From Polytrichum commune (taxonomy: Eukaryota > Streptophyta > Polytrichopsida > Polytrichales > Polytrichaceae), in NCBI GenBank assembly GCA_950295325.1, contig OX485805.1:16851501-16915500 (forward strand): a DNA stretch of 64,000 nt. Reading direction: 5' to 3'. Numbering within the stretch: the first letter of the stretch is position 1; every line of letters starts with the position of its first letter. This document shows, piece by piece, positions 11,279 to 22,819 of this stretch. The notes under the pieces were generated by a model. The model had not been told where the DNA came from. It worked only from the letters and a program-made list of their open reading frames with translations, and made no database searches. The position numbers were made by a program, and so were the translations under genes.

Positions 11279-12846
11279 ATGAATTCACAGAAGTGCATAC
11301 TCAATTTCATGCTTCTACAAACCAATTTAGTAGTAGGTTCTACCAATTTCATTGGAATCATGAACCAAATTCACTACATAGATAACCAAATAAGGCTTGA
11401 ACTTTCAACCAGTTTCACTACATGTTGTAAACAATTTCATGATTTGGTACCCATATTTAAAACTTCACAAAATCAATTTCATGAATTGTATAACTTTATT
11501 TCATAAAGAATCGTACTTCATGTATGAAATTCTCCCAATCACTCCCCATGACTAGCTCTACCAAAATTTTGATTGGCCTCTCCAACTGGACATCGCACTC
11601 CAAACATGTTTTGCTCTATGCTCATGCATCCAACACTCTTCCCATAATGAATTCACAAATTAGACATTTAAGTACATTTGGACAAATCACTTTTAAAAGG
11701 GGGGGGGGGGATGTGCACTTGAGGGGACAAAACATCAAACACAACAACCATAACCTCGACAACCACAACTTTGAATGTTACTGTTCCATGTTCGCCATCA
11801 CCATATTTGTGCAGGTTTGTGATCTAGTGTATGTTGTATTGGCAGTTGGAAATTTTATCCCAAATTCATGCATAGATCCAAGTATACTTAAATCCTAGAT
11901 ACAACCACATTACACTCTCAATCAACAAATTGTGCACTCCAACTGCATTGGATTTGTGTTGCTAGCTTCGATGAACAACAATGAAAGACCAAAGAAGAGT
12001 GGGTTTTGCTTGCGTCCAACTTTGAGGTATTGTGATGAAAGACCAAAGAAAATTTGATGTCAAGGCTAGAGGCTTCCAAGTAAACACATAACAAAGAGGA
12101 AGCAATGAACAACAAGAAGGCAAAGAATGTGAAATGAGAAGGCGAGAAGTTGAGATCCTGCGAATACGAAAACCACAGAGTGCGAAAATATTTATAAAAT
12201 TGGTTTGGAAGATTCATGAAGTTGCTAGAGGTAAAGGTCCACTATCATGAAAATCGAGGTGTGCCACATGTCCAGTCGGTTTAGAAGAATCATGAACTAA
12301 ATTAAAAAGGTTCATGAAATTGGTAAAACACTTTAGTAACATTGGTTGGACAGCTCATGAACTAGCTTGGAACCTTTATAAAATTGAGTTTGCACATATG
12401 TGAAATCATCTTACCAAAGTATTCTTTTAACAAATGATTTGTCCAAATGTACTTAAATGTCTAATTTGTGAATTAATTATGGGAAGAGTGTTGGATGCAT
12501 GAGCATAGAGCAAAACATGTTTGGAGTGCAGTGTCCAGTTGGAGAGGCCAATCAAAATTCTGGTAGAGCTAGTCATGGGGAGTGATTGGGAGAATTTCAT
12601 ACATGATGTATGATTCTTTGTGAAATAAAGTTATACAATTCATGAAATTGATTTTGTGAAGTTTTAAATATGGGTACCAAATCATGAAATTGTTTACAAC
12701 ATGTAGTGAAACTGGTTGAAAGTTCAAGCCTTATTTGGTTATCTATGTAGTGAATTTGGTTCATGATTCCAATGAAATTGGTAGAACCTACTACTAAATT
12801 GGTTTGTAGAAGCATGAAATTGAGCACGCACTTCTGTGCATTCATC
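11279..12846. mobile_element. Fold-back element with ~420-bp inverted arms
   Basis: The left arm (about 11279-11700) is the near-perfect reverse complement of the right arm (about 12425-12846). The chance translations of the two arms differ at only two of 75 residues, so the pair is young or kept alike by gene conversion. Arms carry recurring ATTTCATGAA-type motifs that continue into the right part of the ~724-bp loop. No transposase is visible, and the mirrored ~75-residue frames are a by-product of the inverted repeat. Flanking duplications could not be fixed, so the superfamily is open. Confidence 0.8.
11699..11710. repeat. Poly-G tract (12)
   Basis: Lies at the junction of the left arm and loop of the fold-back element. 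The mirror position in the right arm reads TTTGTTAAAAG with no G-run, so the tract arose or grew after the arms were formed. Confidence 0.85.
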
Positions 12847-13084
12847 CTACCAAAGGAGTGTTAACTAAAATCTGATCAAGCCCCAACCATGAATATGTGT
12901 TTAAATATGCGAGATTTAGAAGCTCCATCGAGTCCTCCAGCTACTTACTTATTAAAATCAAAGTACCACCTCTGAATCAATTTACAAGTTCATTAAATTT
13001 TAATGCTGTGTTCTAAGTTGATTACGGCCTAATTTCGAAATCAATCTATGCATTTCTGAAGCTGATGTCGACAGCTAATCATAC

Positions 13085-13710
13085 ATGTCCCACAAACTAA
13101 GCTTAGCGGGTCTTAAACGGACGCTTTTCTCTCTAAACCAACTCTCGTAGTATACGAAACATGCAATTAGTGTGACGAAATTAGCAAACCCGTGCCCATG
13201 GCCACTTTTCTCATAGATTTCAAAGCTCGTATGAACATCTAATTCAATGTCAGAGTTAAGATTCTCCTAATCACACTAAATGATCTTATAGGTCCTCCCA
13301 ATCATGTTGACTAACATGTCTAGCATGGTTAACAAAATTTTGAGCATGTAGTCCAATCTCCTTTCAACACATGCCTATTAGGGTTTCCGTTCTTAGATAC
13401 GTGACTGATCATACATCATTCAAATATCGGTGTCTGACTAAGATTAGAAACGGAATCAGACACATCTACCTTACATTGTTCCATTCCTTTGTTTCTAAGA
13501 CTGTAAAGTGTGTGGTCTAATGTCACAACTCACTTTGCTGATCAAACACCTATATTTGAAAGGTGCATGACATGGTTTGTCACTGAGGATGGACATGTGT
13601 TACGATGAGATTGGCCTATGTGTTCAAAAATAAACTATCATTTGTACAATTGTAAATATAAGTGGAAGGGCTTGCATAACATTCTTTAGTGACACGATCC
13701 ATCACTCTAG
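13085..13710 (+). repeat. R1 dispersed repeat, plus-orientation copy followed by an inverted piece
   Basis: Landmarks in order: GGGTCTTAAACGG, AACTCTCGTAG, TTAGCAAACCC, GGCCACTTTTCTCAT, AGGTCCTCCCAATCATGTTG, GAGCATGTAGTCCAATCTCC and GTTCTTAGATACG. From about 13545 a minus-orientation piece follows (CACCTATATTTGA, then GATGAGATTGGCCTATGTG). At this copy the site expanded to poly-C in others is still plain CCTCCC. Confidence 0.6.
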
Positions 13711-13898
13711 TTGAACATGATCCAAACAATGTTAGGTCTTCGGTTCAAACACTAGGAGACGACATGGCTTTCTTTTAAGTTAAACATGTGCTCGAATCAA
13801 CAATTAACCGAGAATGGAAAAAGGCCAAACCTGTGGGTTGTTGAAGAAACCTTACGCAATGTGATTCTTTAGAAGAGAAAGATAATACTCACCTTCGA

Positions 13899-13911
13899 CC
13901 CCCCCCCCCCC
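13899..13911. repeat. Poly-C tract (13)
   Basis: Within decayed R1-like sequence, in a TTCGACC...TATGACTTC context that in other copies reads TTTGACCTCTTG. Confidence 0.85.
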
Positions 13912-13929
13912 TATGACTTCTGCATCCCA

Positions 13930-15090
13930 ACTGACAAATAAAAATCTGCATGATTCATAATTGCTAACTAGATGAGACAATTCCCAATATGTTCCGACAA
14001 TCTTAGTTCTATGTGGAATTGAAAGTGCCCACAAGAGGAGGGCCACATCCCTTGTTTGTAATTTAAAGATAAGGACCAAAGCTCGTTTGCGGTTGTGTGA
14101 ATATGGATTAAAATTTGCGCCGAATCGGTTCCTTCAAGAGACAATTTCAACAAAGGCGCGTGTCATTTGCTCAGGACATGTAGAGCGAAGCCCTCAAAAT
14201 TTCCTTTATTGCTTTGGTTAAAGTGGCCAAGCGGTGTTGGGAAGAATGTAGAGACTTTGATGAAGTCCAAGACACACCAAACCATGTTAAAAGCTCTAAG
14301 AGGCTCAAAATGCAATCTACACAATTTAGAATTTCTAAAAGCCCTCGCCAAGTTTTAAATTCATGTTTTCTTATATTTAGAGGTGTTGATACTATATTTA
14401 GCACATGGTCTTATGTCAATGGGAAACAAATTTATATAATGTGTAATGTTGATGGTCAAATTACCAAGTATGCATTTGTATCCAAGGGCTCCCATGATGT
14501 GTAATTAAACCCATATGTTTAGCAGTATTGAATCGTTCAATCTATGTAAGAAGTTTAGTACTTGATGATTGAGTATATTTTAAACAATGTTTCCTAATAC
14601 AATCCGTTAAAATTGAAGCTATGTGATGCATATTCGCGTTTTCGTGCACAAAGAGGCCCAAATAGGGCTTGCTTGACTCTTAAGGGTTAAGAAATGTGAG
14701 TTTGATGCCCCATTCAATGATGTGCTCATTGCTCATAATCCGTGGCCTAGATTGAGTGTTTTGTGGCAAGTCAAGAACATTGGAACACCAAACAAACATT
14801 GTTATGATAAGATTGGACTATGTGCACACAACATAAACATCATCTTAGGTTCAATAGCAATAATACCTAGTTTTGAAGGCCTATGTAATCATTCAAAGAA
14901 GAAGAAATACTAATCATGGGCTCTTAAAATGGTTTTATCTCTACTCCATTCCTAAGAATTAAAATTTATATTTTAGCAAGTTGTTGTTGTTGTTGTTAAT
15001 CAGTTGAGACCATTCGCGAGCTGATACAATAGGTGAAATTGTTTGTAGAATTGGAAGTGCTCACTGTAGGGCCACACACTTTAAACCCAA
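13930..15090 (-). repeat. R1 fragments and unassigned sequence
   Basis: R1 pieces lie at about 13940-14065 (AACTAGATGAGACAATTCCC..GGAATTGAAAGTGCCCACAA) and 14770-15090 (ACACCAAACAAACATTG..GATTGGACTATGTGCAC..GGAAGTGCTCACTGTAGGG). Between them, 14100-14720 is unassigned; overlapping open frames there on both strands look like chance. A (TTG)n run lies near 14983-14998. Confidence 0.45.
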
Positions 15091-15434
15091 TAAAAGGGCT
15101 CAAGGTAGAGCATGCTAAGACCAACACCTTGTCCACCACTTTAACGTCATGCTCGCATGTTAGTTTTCGTTTACCTACCAATAAATCCTTGAAACCCTTA
15201 AATAAATAGATGGATAGAAACATTGTCTTCCTAATGATTTAAAACCCCTTATAATGCTTGTATACAAAATTCAAATAAAATTCACTAGTTTGGTGTGTCG
15301 AAATCCTCTTTCAATTGCTAATGAGAAACATCTACAACATTACCAATTTCAAAACATTAGATACACGAAACGCTTAATGTGAAGGTTTTAGCACCCATCC
15401 ACTTTGAGTTCCATAACATAGAGATGCAAAACTA

Positions 15435-16110
15435 GTGACTCGTCTTAACCGGCCACCTATATTTGACTGATATGTTGTTAGGTGAAATTCCAAGAACGGA
15501 CACCAAAAAGACATGTTAACCATTCTAGATTCAACAATCAACATATTTGGGAGGACCTATACGACCATTCAACGAAAACATGAATCTTCAATTTGATTTT
15601 GGATAAGATATTTATACGAGCTCCGAAAATGATGAGGAAAGTGACCACGGCCAATGTTCAAGATTGAAGCTCTCATATGAGTTCCATTTTGAAGGGCTCT
15701 CAAATTTCAGCTCTTCAGTTGAAGGGTTGATTCAAATCCAAGAGACGTCAATCAAAGAATATTTGAAATAAAATACAAAAATCGTATTAAACTTGTGCAT
15801 GCATTACATGGTGCATATTTCCAGTACGATGTAAAGAATCAAAAATCAACCATCTAACTCCACTTCTTGTAGTGATAATGCCCCACGCTTGTTGATTCTT
15901 GTGGCGGGCAGATTATATTGAGGACTTCAAGTGACGTCTTCCCTTTCGATTTGGGGTTGCGTTTTGAAGGGTTGTTTTGATATAGCTATATTTTGAAGGG
16001 CCAAATCGCGTTTGAAGGTCATTGAAGACTTCAATCTTGAACACTAACTTTGGCCTCGATTTGGATTAGGTAACCATCTCGCACGAAGCTTTAATCGCAT
16101 GTTGTGTGTT
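15435..16110 (-). repeat. R1 copy interrupted by an inverted-repeat element
   Basis: R1 landmarks CACCTATATTTGA, AAGAACGGACACCAAAAAG and TACGAGCTCCGAAAATGATG lead up to 15650. R1 resumes after 16050 with TCGATTTGGATTAGGTAACC. Confidence 0.5.
15653..16050. mobile_element. Inverted-repeat element inserted in R1
   Basis: The ends pair: TGTTCAAGATTGAAG at 15655 and its complement CTTCAATCTTGAACA ending at 16043. The interior repeats TTTTGAAGGG-type motifs at least four times, as subterminal repeats often do. No clear target duplication could be set, so the class is open. It sits between two halves of an R1 copy, so it is younger than R1. Confidence 0.55.
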
Positions 16111-16116
16111 GGAATC

Positions 16117-17180
16117 CAAAGCCCAAAGAGTTATTTTTAGGCATAATCCATTGAGATCCTAGTATTTCCAAGTCTAACTGGTTACATGTTGTGATCTTTA
16201 GACCTTGGACAACTGTTAAAATAACTATAGTTAACTAGATTTTTTTCAAACTATTTTAGGGAGCAACTATAGTCAACTAGAAAATATCCAAGTATTCTTA
16301 CATATTTGAAGAAGTTCGCCTCTTGATTTGTTTTAGTCGAGGGTCTTTAATATGCTCATGCCACTGAGGATCATCAAGAAATGTTTTTATACGATCACTC
16401 ACAGTGTTGAGCTCTGGAACAACCTCCATGCACACTATCAACACAAAATAAACACACTAGTGACACTACAACACTATAACCAAATTTCGTGAACATGTTG
16501 CGCTCAACTATAGTTAACTAGATGTATATAACTATAGTTAACTAGATTTTTTGGCAAATTGAATTTAAAACAACCATAGCTAACTACATCTTTTGGCAAG
16601 TCAACTCACGAACACCTGTAGTTAGCTAGAAAACATTCAAGTATTATTACATATTTGAAGAAGTTCGCCTCTTGATTTGTTTGAGTGGAGGGTCTTGAAT
16701 ATGCTCGGGCCACTAAGGATCATCAAGAAACCTTTTTATACGATCACTCATAGTGTTGAGCTCTGGAACAACCTCCATGTACACCACCAACACAATGAAC
16801 ACACCAGTGACACTACAACACTACAACCAAATTATGTGAACAAGTTGCGCTCAACTTTGGTTACCTAGATGTATATAACTATAATGAACTAGATTTTTTG
16901 GCAGACCGAATTGAGAACAACCATAGTTAACTACATTTTTTGGCAGGTCAAATCGTGAACGACTATAGTTACGGAAGGCAACAAGTTAACTAACAGTTGA
17001 GTGTGTTGGTTAGTTGTCCAAGGTCTAGTGATCTTTGAGGTTTTCTTTACTTATGTGGGTATATTCCACAGATTCCTTTAGAATGTTGAGTAATTTTCCT
17101 GAAGGCTTGAACTTCAACTGGTGGTTTCTCAAACTCAACTGGTTCATTTGTAACTAGCGGTCAGTGTTCCCCATTCATTG
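16117..17180 (+). mobile_element. hAT-type MITE, CCGGTT family, split by an 829-bp hAT-like element
   Basis: The left part (CAAAGCCCAAAGAG..GCATAATCC..AACTGGTTACATGTT) ends at 16198 and the right part resumes at 17036 with GAGGTTTTCTTTAC, running to TTCATTG at 17180. Net length is about 227 bp, as in other copies. Flanks TTGGAATC and TTGGGAGT match at 5 of 8, so this is an older copy. Confidence 0.7.
16199..17027. mobile_element. hAT-like non-autonomous element, 829 bp
   Basis: Perfect 16-bp terminal inverted repeats TAGACCTTGGACAACT are flanked by a perfect 8-bp duplication GTGATCTT (16191-16198, 17028-17035). The 8-bp duplication indicates hAT, though TAGAC departs slightly from YARNG. The interior contains a ~349-bp direct repeat (CATATTTGAAGAAGTTCGCC at 16301 and 16650) and many ACTATAGTTAACTAGA motifs near both ends, likely transposase binding sites. 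No transposase frame. A fragment of the same sequence lies at 27297-27350. Confidence 0.85.
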
Positions 17181-17261
17181 TTGGGAGTATGTTAAGTTAG
17201 AATTAACCTCCCTACTATGGAGTATTTAAGCTTACTTTTGCCACCACAACATAGATCACTA

Positions 17262-18155
17262 CATGTAATGTTTAGTGTCATGTGGTATTTGATGTCACTG
17301 TGGTAACTTTTCGGATGACGGTTCTTATGAATAAGTGAACAAATGTTGTCATGGATGATGGATGACTTCATCCATTGGCCAAAACCCTACCTTCTCTTGT
17401 TAGCAACTTGTGATGAAATATTGGCATGGATGATTGAAATGTGGATGAAAAATCACTTGGTAAGTGAAAGCAATTACAACAGTGTAAATCTATAATCCTC
17501 CAAAAAAGTTACAACGTATGACAAAATAATGACAGGTTTACATTTAGTGTTGATGACACTATACTGTGGGTTACGATTAGTATTGAGCAAGACTTAGAGT
17601 TGGTGACACTAAATACCATATTTAGGGCCGCTTTACACCTAGAGGTTGGGCCAATTCTCCTTGAGGCCCATTACATGAAATTTTAGCCCCTTTTGGGTTG
17701 GAGGCCAACCTCAACTATACATTATAATATTATTATAATGGGGGTCAATTTTCCCATATGTAAAGGCCTTAGGGCCAAGAAGCTAGGCCGATTCAATAAA
17801 TTTAGCATAATCCAACAGATCTAGCATAGAGCCGTTCATATTTCCACATAATACAATGGATATGGTTCGCTATAAAAATCATATTTTATTATGAAAAGTT
17901 TTCTTCATTGAAATTTGATATTGGCCCCAAGGCCGAGAATTGGCCTTCCATTTTGGGTGCACCCAATTCAATGAGCTCAGGCCGTGTCATACCATGCATT
18001 TTTTAATTAAAAATTTCATACCACCAAATTGGCCCGGCCTCTAGGTGTAAAGGGGTTGGGGCTGATTTCAACCTTTTGACCAATCACAAGTGAGGATTTC
18101 AACCCTCTTACACAACGAATTGGCCCGGCCTCTAGGTGTAAAGTGGCCCTTAGTT
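17262..18155 (+). mobile_element. TA-flanked MITE (~366 bp), split by a PIF-type MITE
   Basis: The left end CATGTAATGTTTAGTGTCAT is preceded by TA. The right end GTGACACTAAATACCATA is interrupted at 17625 by another element and completed after 18152 (GTT, then TA). Net length is about 366 bp. Interior block AGTATTGAGCAAGACTTAGA is shared with the copies at 8408 and 27622. Confidence 0.75.
17625..18149. mobile_element. PIF/Harbinger-type MITE, second family, 525 bp
   Basis: Terminal repeats GGGCCGCTTTACACCTAGAG and, inverted, GGGCCACTTTACACCTAGAG are flanked by the 3-bp duplication TTA (17622-17624, 18150-18152). An extra internal copy of the right terminus occurs at about 18026-18050 (GGCCTCTAGGTGTAAAGG), suggesting a partial tandem duplication of that end. 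Non-coding. Confidence 0.8.
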
Positions 18156-18234
18156 TAACAAGCCACCCTGACACCTAAGTCAAGCTCCTTTCTTAGCTAA
18201 TTGTTCCCCCAACACATATGATATGGTAGGCTAA

Positions 18235-18640
18235 GGTAGATGGGTCTTAAATGGCTACTATGTTCCCAACCAATCCCACTTCTCGTAGGCTATGACAACA
18301 CGTGATTAGCACGAGATGATTACTTAATCCAAATGGAGGCCTTTGCCACTTTCCTCATGGATTTTGGAGGTCATATGAATATATTACTCATTGTTGAAGT
18401 GAAGGTTTCCATGCTCATTAAGTGGTATGTTCACTATTGAGCCTACTAGAATGGTTATCATATTTTGAGCTTGTAGTCTAAAACCTCTTAAACCTTTTTT
18501 TAAATGTTTAAATCCATTTTTGGAGTCGCACCTAACATCTGCCACTTAAATATAAGTGTATGATTAGAGGTCACCAAATTAGGCACTCTATCTTGGTTTG
18601 TAAGTTAGTCTCATGATTCACTAGCACACGACCTCACAAC
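18235..18640 (+). repeat. R1 dispersed repeat, plus orientation
   Basis: Landmarks: GGGTCTTAAATGGCTACT, CCCACTTCTCGTAGG, GGCCTTTGCCACTTTCCTC, TATTGAGCCTACTAGAATGG and GAGCTTGTAGTCTAAAACC. The CCTCCC segment present in other copies is deleted here. Confidence 0.6.
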
Positions 18641-21044
18641 TACAACTATGGATAGAGGTACCTTAAGTGCACAATTTTCGGAAGTTGAAGTTTGCTTGTC
18701 ATAGATCTTCAACACCTATATTTTGGAGGCACTTAAGGTAAAGAGTGTTTTACTTACCATCACTTTAAAGTTGTGTCAAAGCCCCCATCATAGAGTCCAC
18801 TATTGGCAGGTGATAGTAGCCCTTGAGTGAAGAAACCCTTTCATATATGCTTGCCCTTGCAAGGGACCGCATTTATATCTATAAATCTATCCATCACTTT
18901 AACAATTGAGCATAGATACCATTATTATATTGCTAAAACTTTGTTTTTTTTTCATTGTTGTTGCAAATGAAGGAGGTTTCCAATGCATTAAAAAAAGTTC
19001 TATTCTAGATTTCATATGCAAAAGTTACAAGGGTTTGAAGTTCTACTAGTCGGTTCCCAAAATCGTTAAGAAAGCCTGATGTTAAGGTGGTGGACGTTCT
19101 CAAAATCATGTAAGTGTTCATTATGTGATACTTTGTTTTAAGGTGTTGTTTTTGGGTGGGGTGTAAGTTTAGCATCCTCTACTTTACTTACAAATGTGTG
19201 TGGAAAGATAATGAACTTCCAATACGGGTTCAAAATTTCTAGGGTTAGGGTTTTGATATTAACCCTTCAATTAGTCATCGAGGCCACATGTGGAATACAT
19301 ATCAATATTCAACAAACCTAAGGACTTTGGTGGTGAATGGTACATGTGGGGCCTTGTACCTCCTTTATTACCAGATTTCATTGTTCATGGTGAGATTGGG
19401 TTGATAACAAAAGAGTTTAGAGTTCCACATGCATGGGTAGTATTCATTTATTATGATATGCGACAAATTCCTCCCATGTTAGAAATGGAAGTCCTCCATG
19501 AGGTTGATTAATGTAATGTATACTTTTATTGAGCCACATGCCATGTATATGGGACGCTCATGTGCCCCAAATAGACCATCTAAGAAACTTGTGCATACAC
19601 TTCTAAATTGTGTAAAACACCTTCATGATTTTTGTTGCATTAATGATGTTGACTGCCAAATTTCAATCTTGAATTAGATTATCCATTTTCTGAGGCATTG
19701 ACACATCTACCTTAAAACAAGGCGTCGCTAGGCCTACCCTGGGTCCGACAGCCCACTTGAAAGCCTAGGTCGTGTATAGAAAATGATTTTTTCTTGAAAA
19801 AATATGCCCTAGATAAAATTGATTTCCCGAGCGGGCCTACCCTTAAATCAAGGTTGGTGATGAACCTGCCTTAAAGATCATGGTATCTTCACATTATAAT
19901 ATTGAACACAACAACATTAAAATGATCACCTCAATTTGATCATATCAAACCCATAGTGCCAAAATCAAATCATTTGTCAAATACGTGTGATAGGGCCTAT
20001 GGCCATGCATATCACTTTGATACAATGGTCCCATTTGACATAGAATGTTCCATTTTCTTTATAATAATTTCATGATGTAAAAAAGAATGTGCATGTCATG
20101 AGGAATGCAATGGTGAACTTCATTATTCCCAACTTATCGAAACTAGGCATTAAGAAAATCTAGATTTATGCATGACTTCTGTCCATGCATAATAATATTG
20201 TAATATACATGCAATTCTATCCACCCATGGGGGGGGGGGAGGCTATGATGAAAATGATGCACAATCCAGCTATAGATGTGGACTACAACTCTTGTTATGA
20301 ACATGGTCTAGTTTCATGCACATTGTGATCTTTGTGAATGTAATACATCTACATCTGATGTTTCAGTCACAAGAAAGAAAGAACGTCAATGTGTTTTTAC
20401 ATTGACATGCGATGTCCGTTCCCCTATACATATCCGTGTGAACATGTAGTAGAGGTGGCTTAATACCCATTTTTAATAGGTGGACCATATGTAGGGTAAT
20501 AAATTTATATTTAGATATATGAGGTATCCAATGATTAGTGTAGTGGAATCAATGCTTATTTTCTCAAAGTTTTCATTTGTTTAAAATGATATGTGTTAGG
20601 TAGCAGATTGAGAATTGTGAAAAGATTTTCATTAGTTTTTGGATTCAGTAGCTGGTAATTTTAAGATCTAGGAGGGTTTCAATGATCTTGGTGTGGATGT
20701 TGTTTTGGTCACAAATCTTCTCAAAAGATTTAAAATTAATCAATAAAATTCATTGTATTCTTTCATATTCTTATCCCTAAATAATCCGTTCCACAACACA
20801 AGAGTATCAATAGTGCAAACAATACTCTTGAACGGAGGATTCATTTTTGGATCAAGCGGTACTCCATGTTTACTCAATTCCTAGTTCAAAACTTGGCACC
20901 GACATCATATGTGTGACTCTGATTGCTCGTGCATTTGAGGTTGCAGATTCATTATAAGTGCACCCAAATCATGAAACTTTTGCTGACCTAAACAGGTGCA
21001 CTTAACCAACAAGTGTGATCATGCTTTGGCCAACGGATTTCCAA
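18641..21044. other. Intergenic stretch
   Basis: No gene is recognised. A poly-G tract (11) lies at 20229-20239. A 73-codon frame at 19290 has no recognisable domain and no splice context, so I treat it as chance. Confidence 0.4.
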
Positions 21045-21430
21045 GGCGATTAAGGTAGATGGGTTACTTTCTCCAACTAGCCCACTTCTATTAATTAGGA
21101 TATGGAAACACATGATTAGTATGAGATGGTTAGCAAAACCAAATGAAGAACGTAGCCACTTTCCTCATAATTTTTGGAGCTCATATGCATATGTTATTCA
21201 TCTTGAAAGTGAAGATTTTTGTGTTCGTTAAATGGTCATATATCTCTCCCTCCCCCCTCCCACAAAAATTAGGTTGACTGTTCAATTTATAATGGTTATC
21301 ATATATTGAGCACATAGTCCAATCTTTATTAAATCATGTGTTTTTTTAGTATTCATTCTTAGAGACACACTTAATCGCATGCCATTAAGATAAGTAGCCA
21401 AAGTTGACACCTCTACCTTGGTCCAGTTCC
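21045..21430 (+). repeat. R1 dispersed repeat, plus orientation
   Basis: Landmarks: GGGTTACTTTCTCCAACTAG, CACATGATTAGTATGAGATG, GCCACTTTCCTCATAA and GAGCACATAGTCCAATC. The CCTCCC site is enlarged to a C-rich tract (CTCCCTCCCCCCTCCC) at 21244-21261. Confidence 0.6.
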
Positions 21431-22327
21431 AAATAGCAATCACACTATTGCATGGGTGATGTGTTGTCGCATCTACCAAGGGGGAGGGTGAAATGTTGCT
21501 TGTTATGTAGAATTGGGAATTTTCAAAACCTAGTCGAATTAGCACCTAAATTGTGATCAGAGACAGTGAATTAACTTATTGAGATTAACTTACGATGAAT
21601 AAGCAACAAACCTACAAGGGGCAAGTTTTTACCGCACCGTCCATGGTGAATGTTGGAAATTGAAATCCTCCTCCTCCTTAGATCCTCCCAAAAAGATGGG
21701 ATTGGATTTGCATGGAAAAGTTATATAAAGCAATCCTCCCAACTTTGTGTTTGATCAATCCGATCACAACTTGTCCCCCCCCCCCCCCCCACCACAAAAC
21801 AAAACAAAAAAACTACCAATTATGAAATAACTCTAAAAGTACATATATAAACTAGTTTTCCCACTCAACTTCACACTACCGTTGTATGAGTCCCACACAA
21901 CACATCCCAATGGTAGTTTTGCAAAATTTCTAGTAACAAAGAATGTGTTGTGTGGGAGTTGTATGTTGGTGTTGTTGTCAAATGTATAGTAATTTATCAC
22001 GTAACTTAATTGCAACCCGACAGATGGGAATAATGTTCTTGGCACCATTGGGGGTGCAATAAAAACATGTCCCTTCCAAGGTTTTTTTTTCTAATTCCAC
22101 CAGGGGATAATTTTGGTTCTCGCACCTCAAAACTAGGGTGGCCACCAAGCATTATCCAATTATGGACACGTAGGATTGCATGTCGTTTCCATGTTGCTTA
22201 CTCATCCATTTTCCGACATGGTCACACTTTATTTTCGGTGACCTTGTGTGAAACAAAGTGAGACCACCACTCGTTTCTCAACCAATGAGAGAAGTAGGGA
22301 TGTAGTGGTCATGCTCAATGGTCATTA
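21431..22327. other. Intergenic stretch with a poly-C tract
   Basis: Contains C16 at 21775-21790 followed by an A-rich run. Open frames here lack recognisable domains. Confidence 0.4.
21775..21790. repeat. Poly-C tract (16)
   Basis: Uninterrupted C16 preceded by TTGT and followed by ACCACAAAAC. Confidence 0.9.
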
Positions 22328-22549
22328 CAAAACGTATGATATTTAGTGTCACGTACGATTCGGGCCTCCACATTTCCTATAACTATTTATTAAGAATGTT
22401 GTATTTGTGTATTGTCAAGTCATTCCCGTTCCATGATGTCAAAACAACATGTTGAACACTTCTTAGTAAAACTTAAATCCTAGAGTAAAAGGTCATCACT
22501 TTGCGTAATTCCAAATAGTAAGTGACACTATAAAGCTACATAAACGGTG
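22328..22549 (+). mobile_element. TA-flanked MITE, 222 bp
   Basis: Left end CAAAACGTATGATATTTAG and the inverted right end CACCGTTTATGTAGCTTTAT are flanked by TA (22326-22327, 22550-22551). Subterminal TAGTGTCAC pairs with GTGACACTA. Same family as 9531 and 39510. Confidence 0.75.
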
Positions 22550-22591
22550 TAGTGTAAACATGCCCATATTAAGTGAAATGGACATTGTCAT

Positions 22592-22819
22592 CAATGTCTG
22601 GGGAGGTTTTTGAGCATAATCGGTCAAGATCCTAGTGCTTCCAAGTCTAAGCAGTTACATGTTGACATCTTTCAGTTTTCCTTCATTAATTTGAGGTATA
22701 TTATATAACTTCCTCTTAAAAATGATGGGTATTTTTCCTAAACCCTTCAACTTCAACCGGTTATTTCTCAAACTCAACCGGTTCATCTACAACTAATGGC
22801 CGGTTCTATCCGTTCATTG
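22592..22819 (+). mobile_element. hAT-type MITE, CCGGTT family, 228 bp
   Basis: Ends CAATGTCTGGGGAGG and, inverted, CAATGAACGGATAGA. Flanking octamers ATTGTCAT and ATTGTTGT match at 6 of 8. Interior AACCGGTT motifs at about 22756 and 22777. Confidence 0.8.

Noticed and set aside
11279-12845. Pair of nearly identical ~75-residue open frames on opposite strands
   Set aside because: They are mirror images within the arms of the fold-back element and have no recognisable domain.
14222-14250. tRNA gene suggested by GTGGCCAAGCGGTGTTG
   Set aside because: A box A-like motif is present but no box B, and no cloverleaf could be drawn in the next 80 bp.
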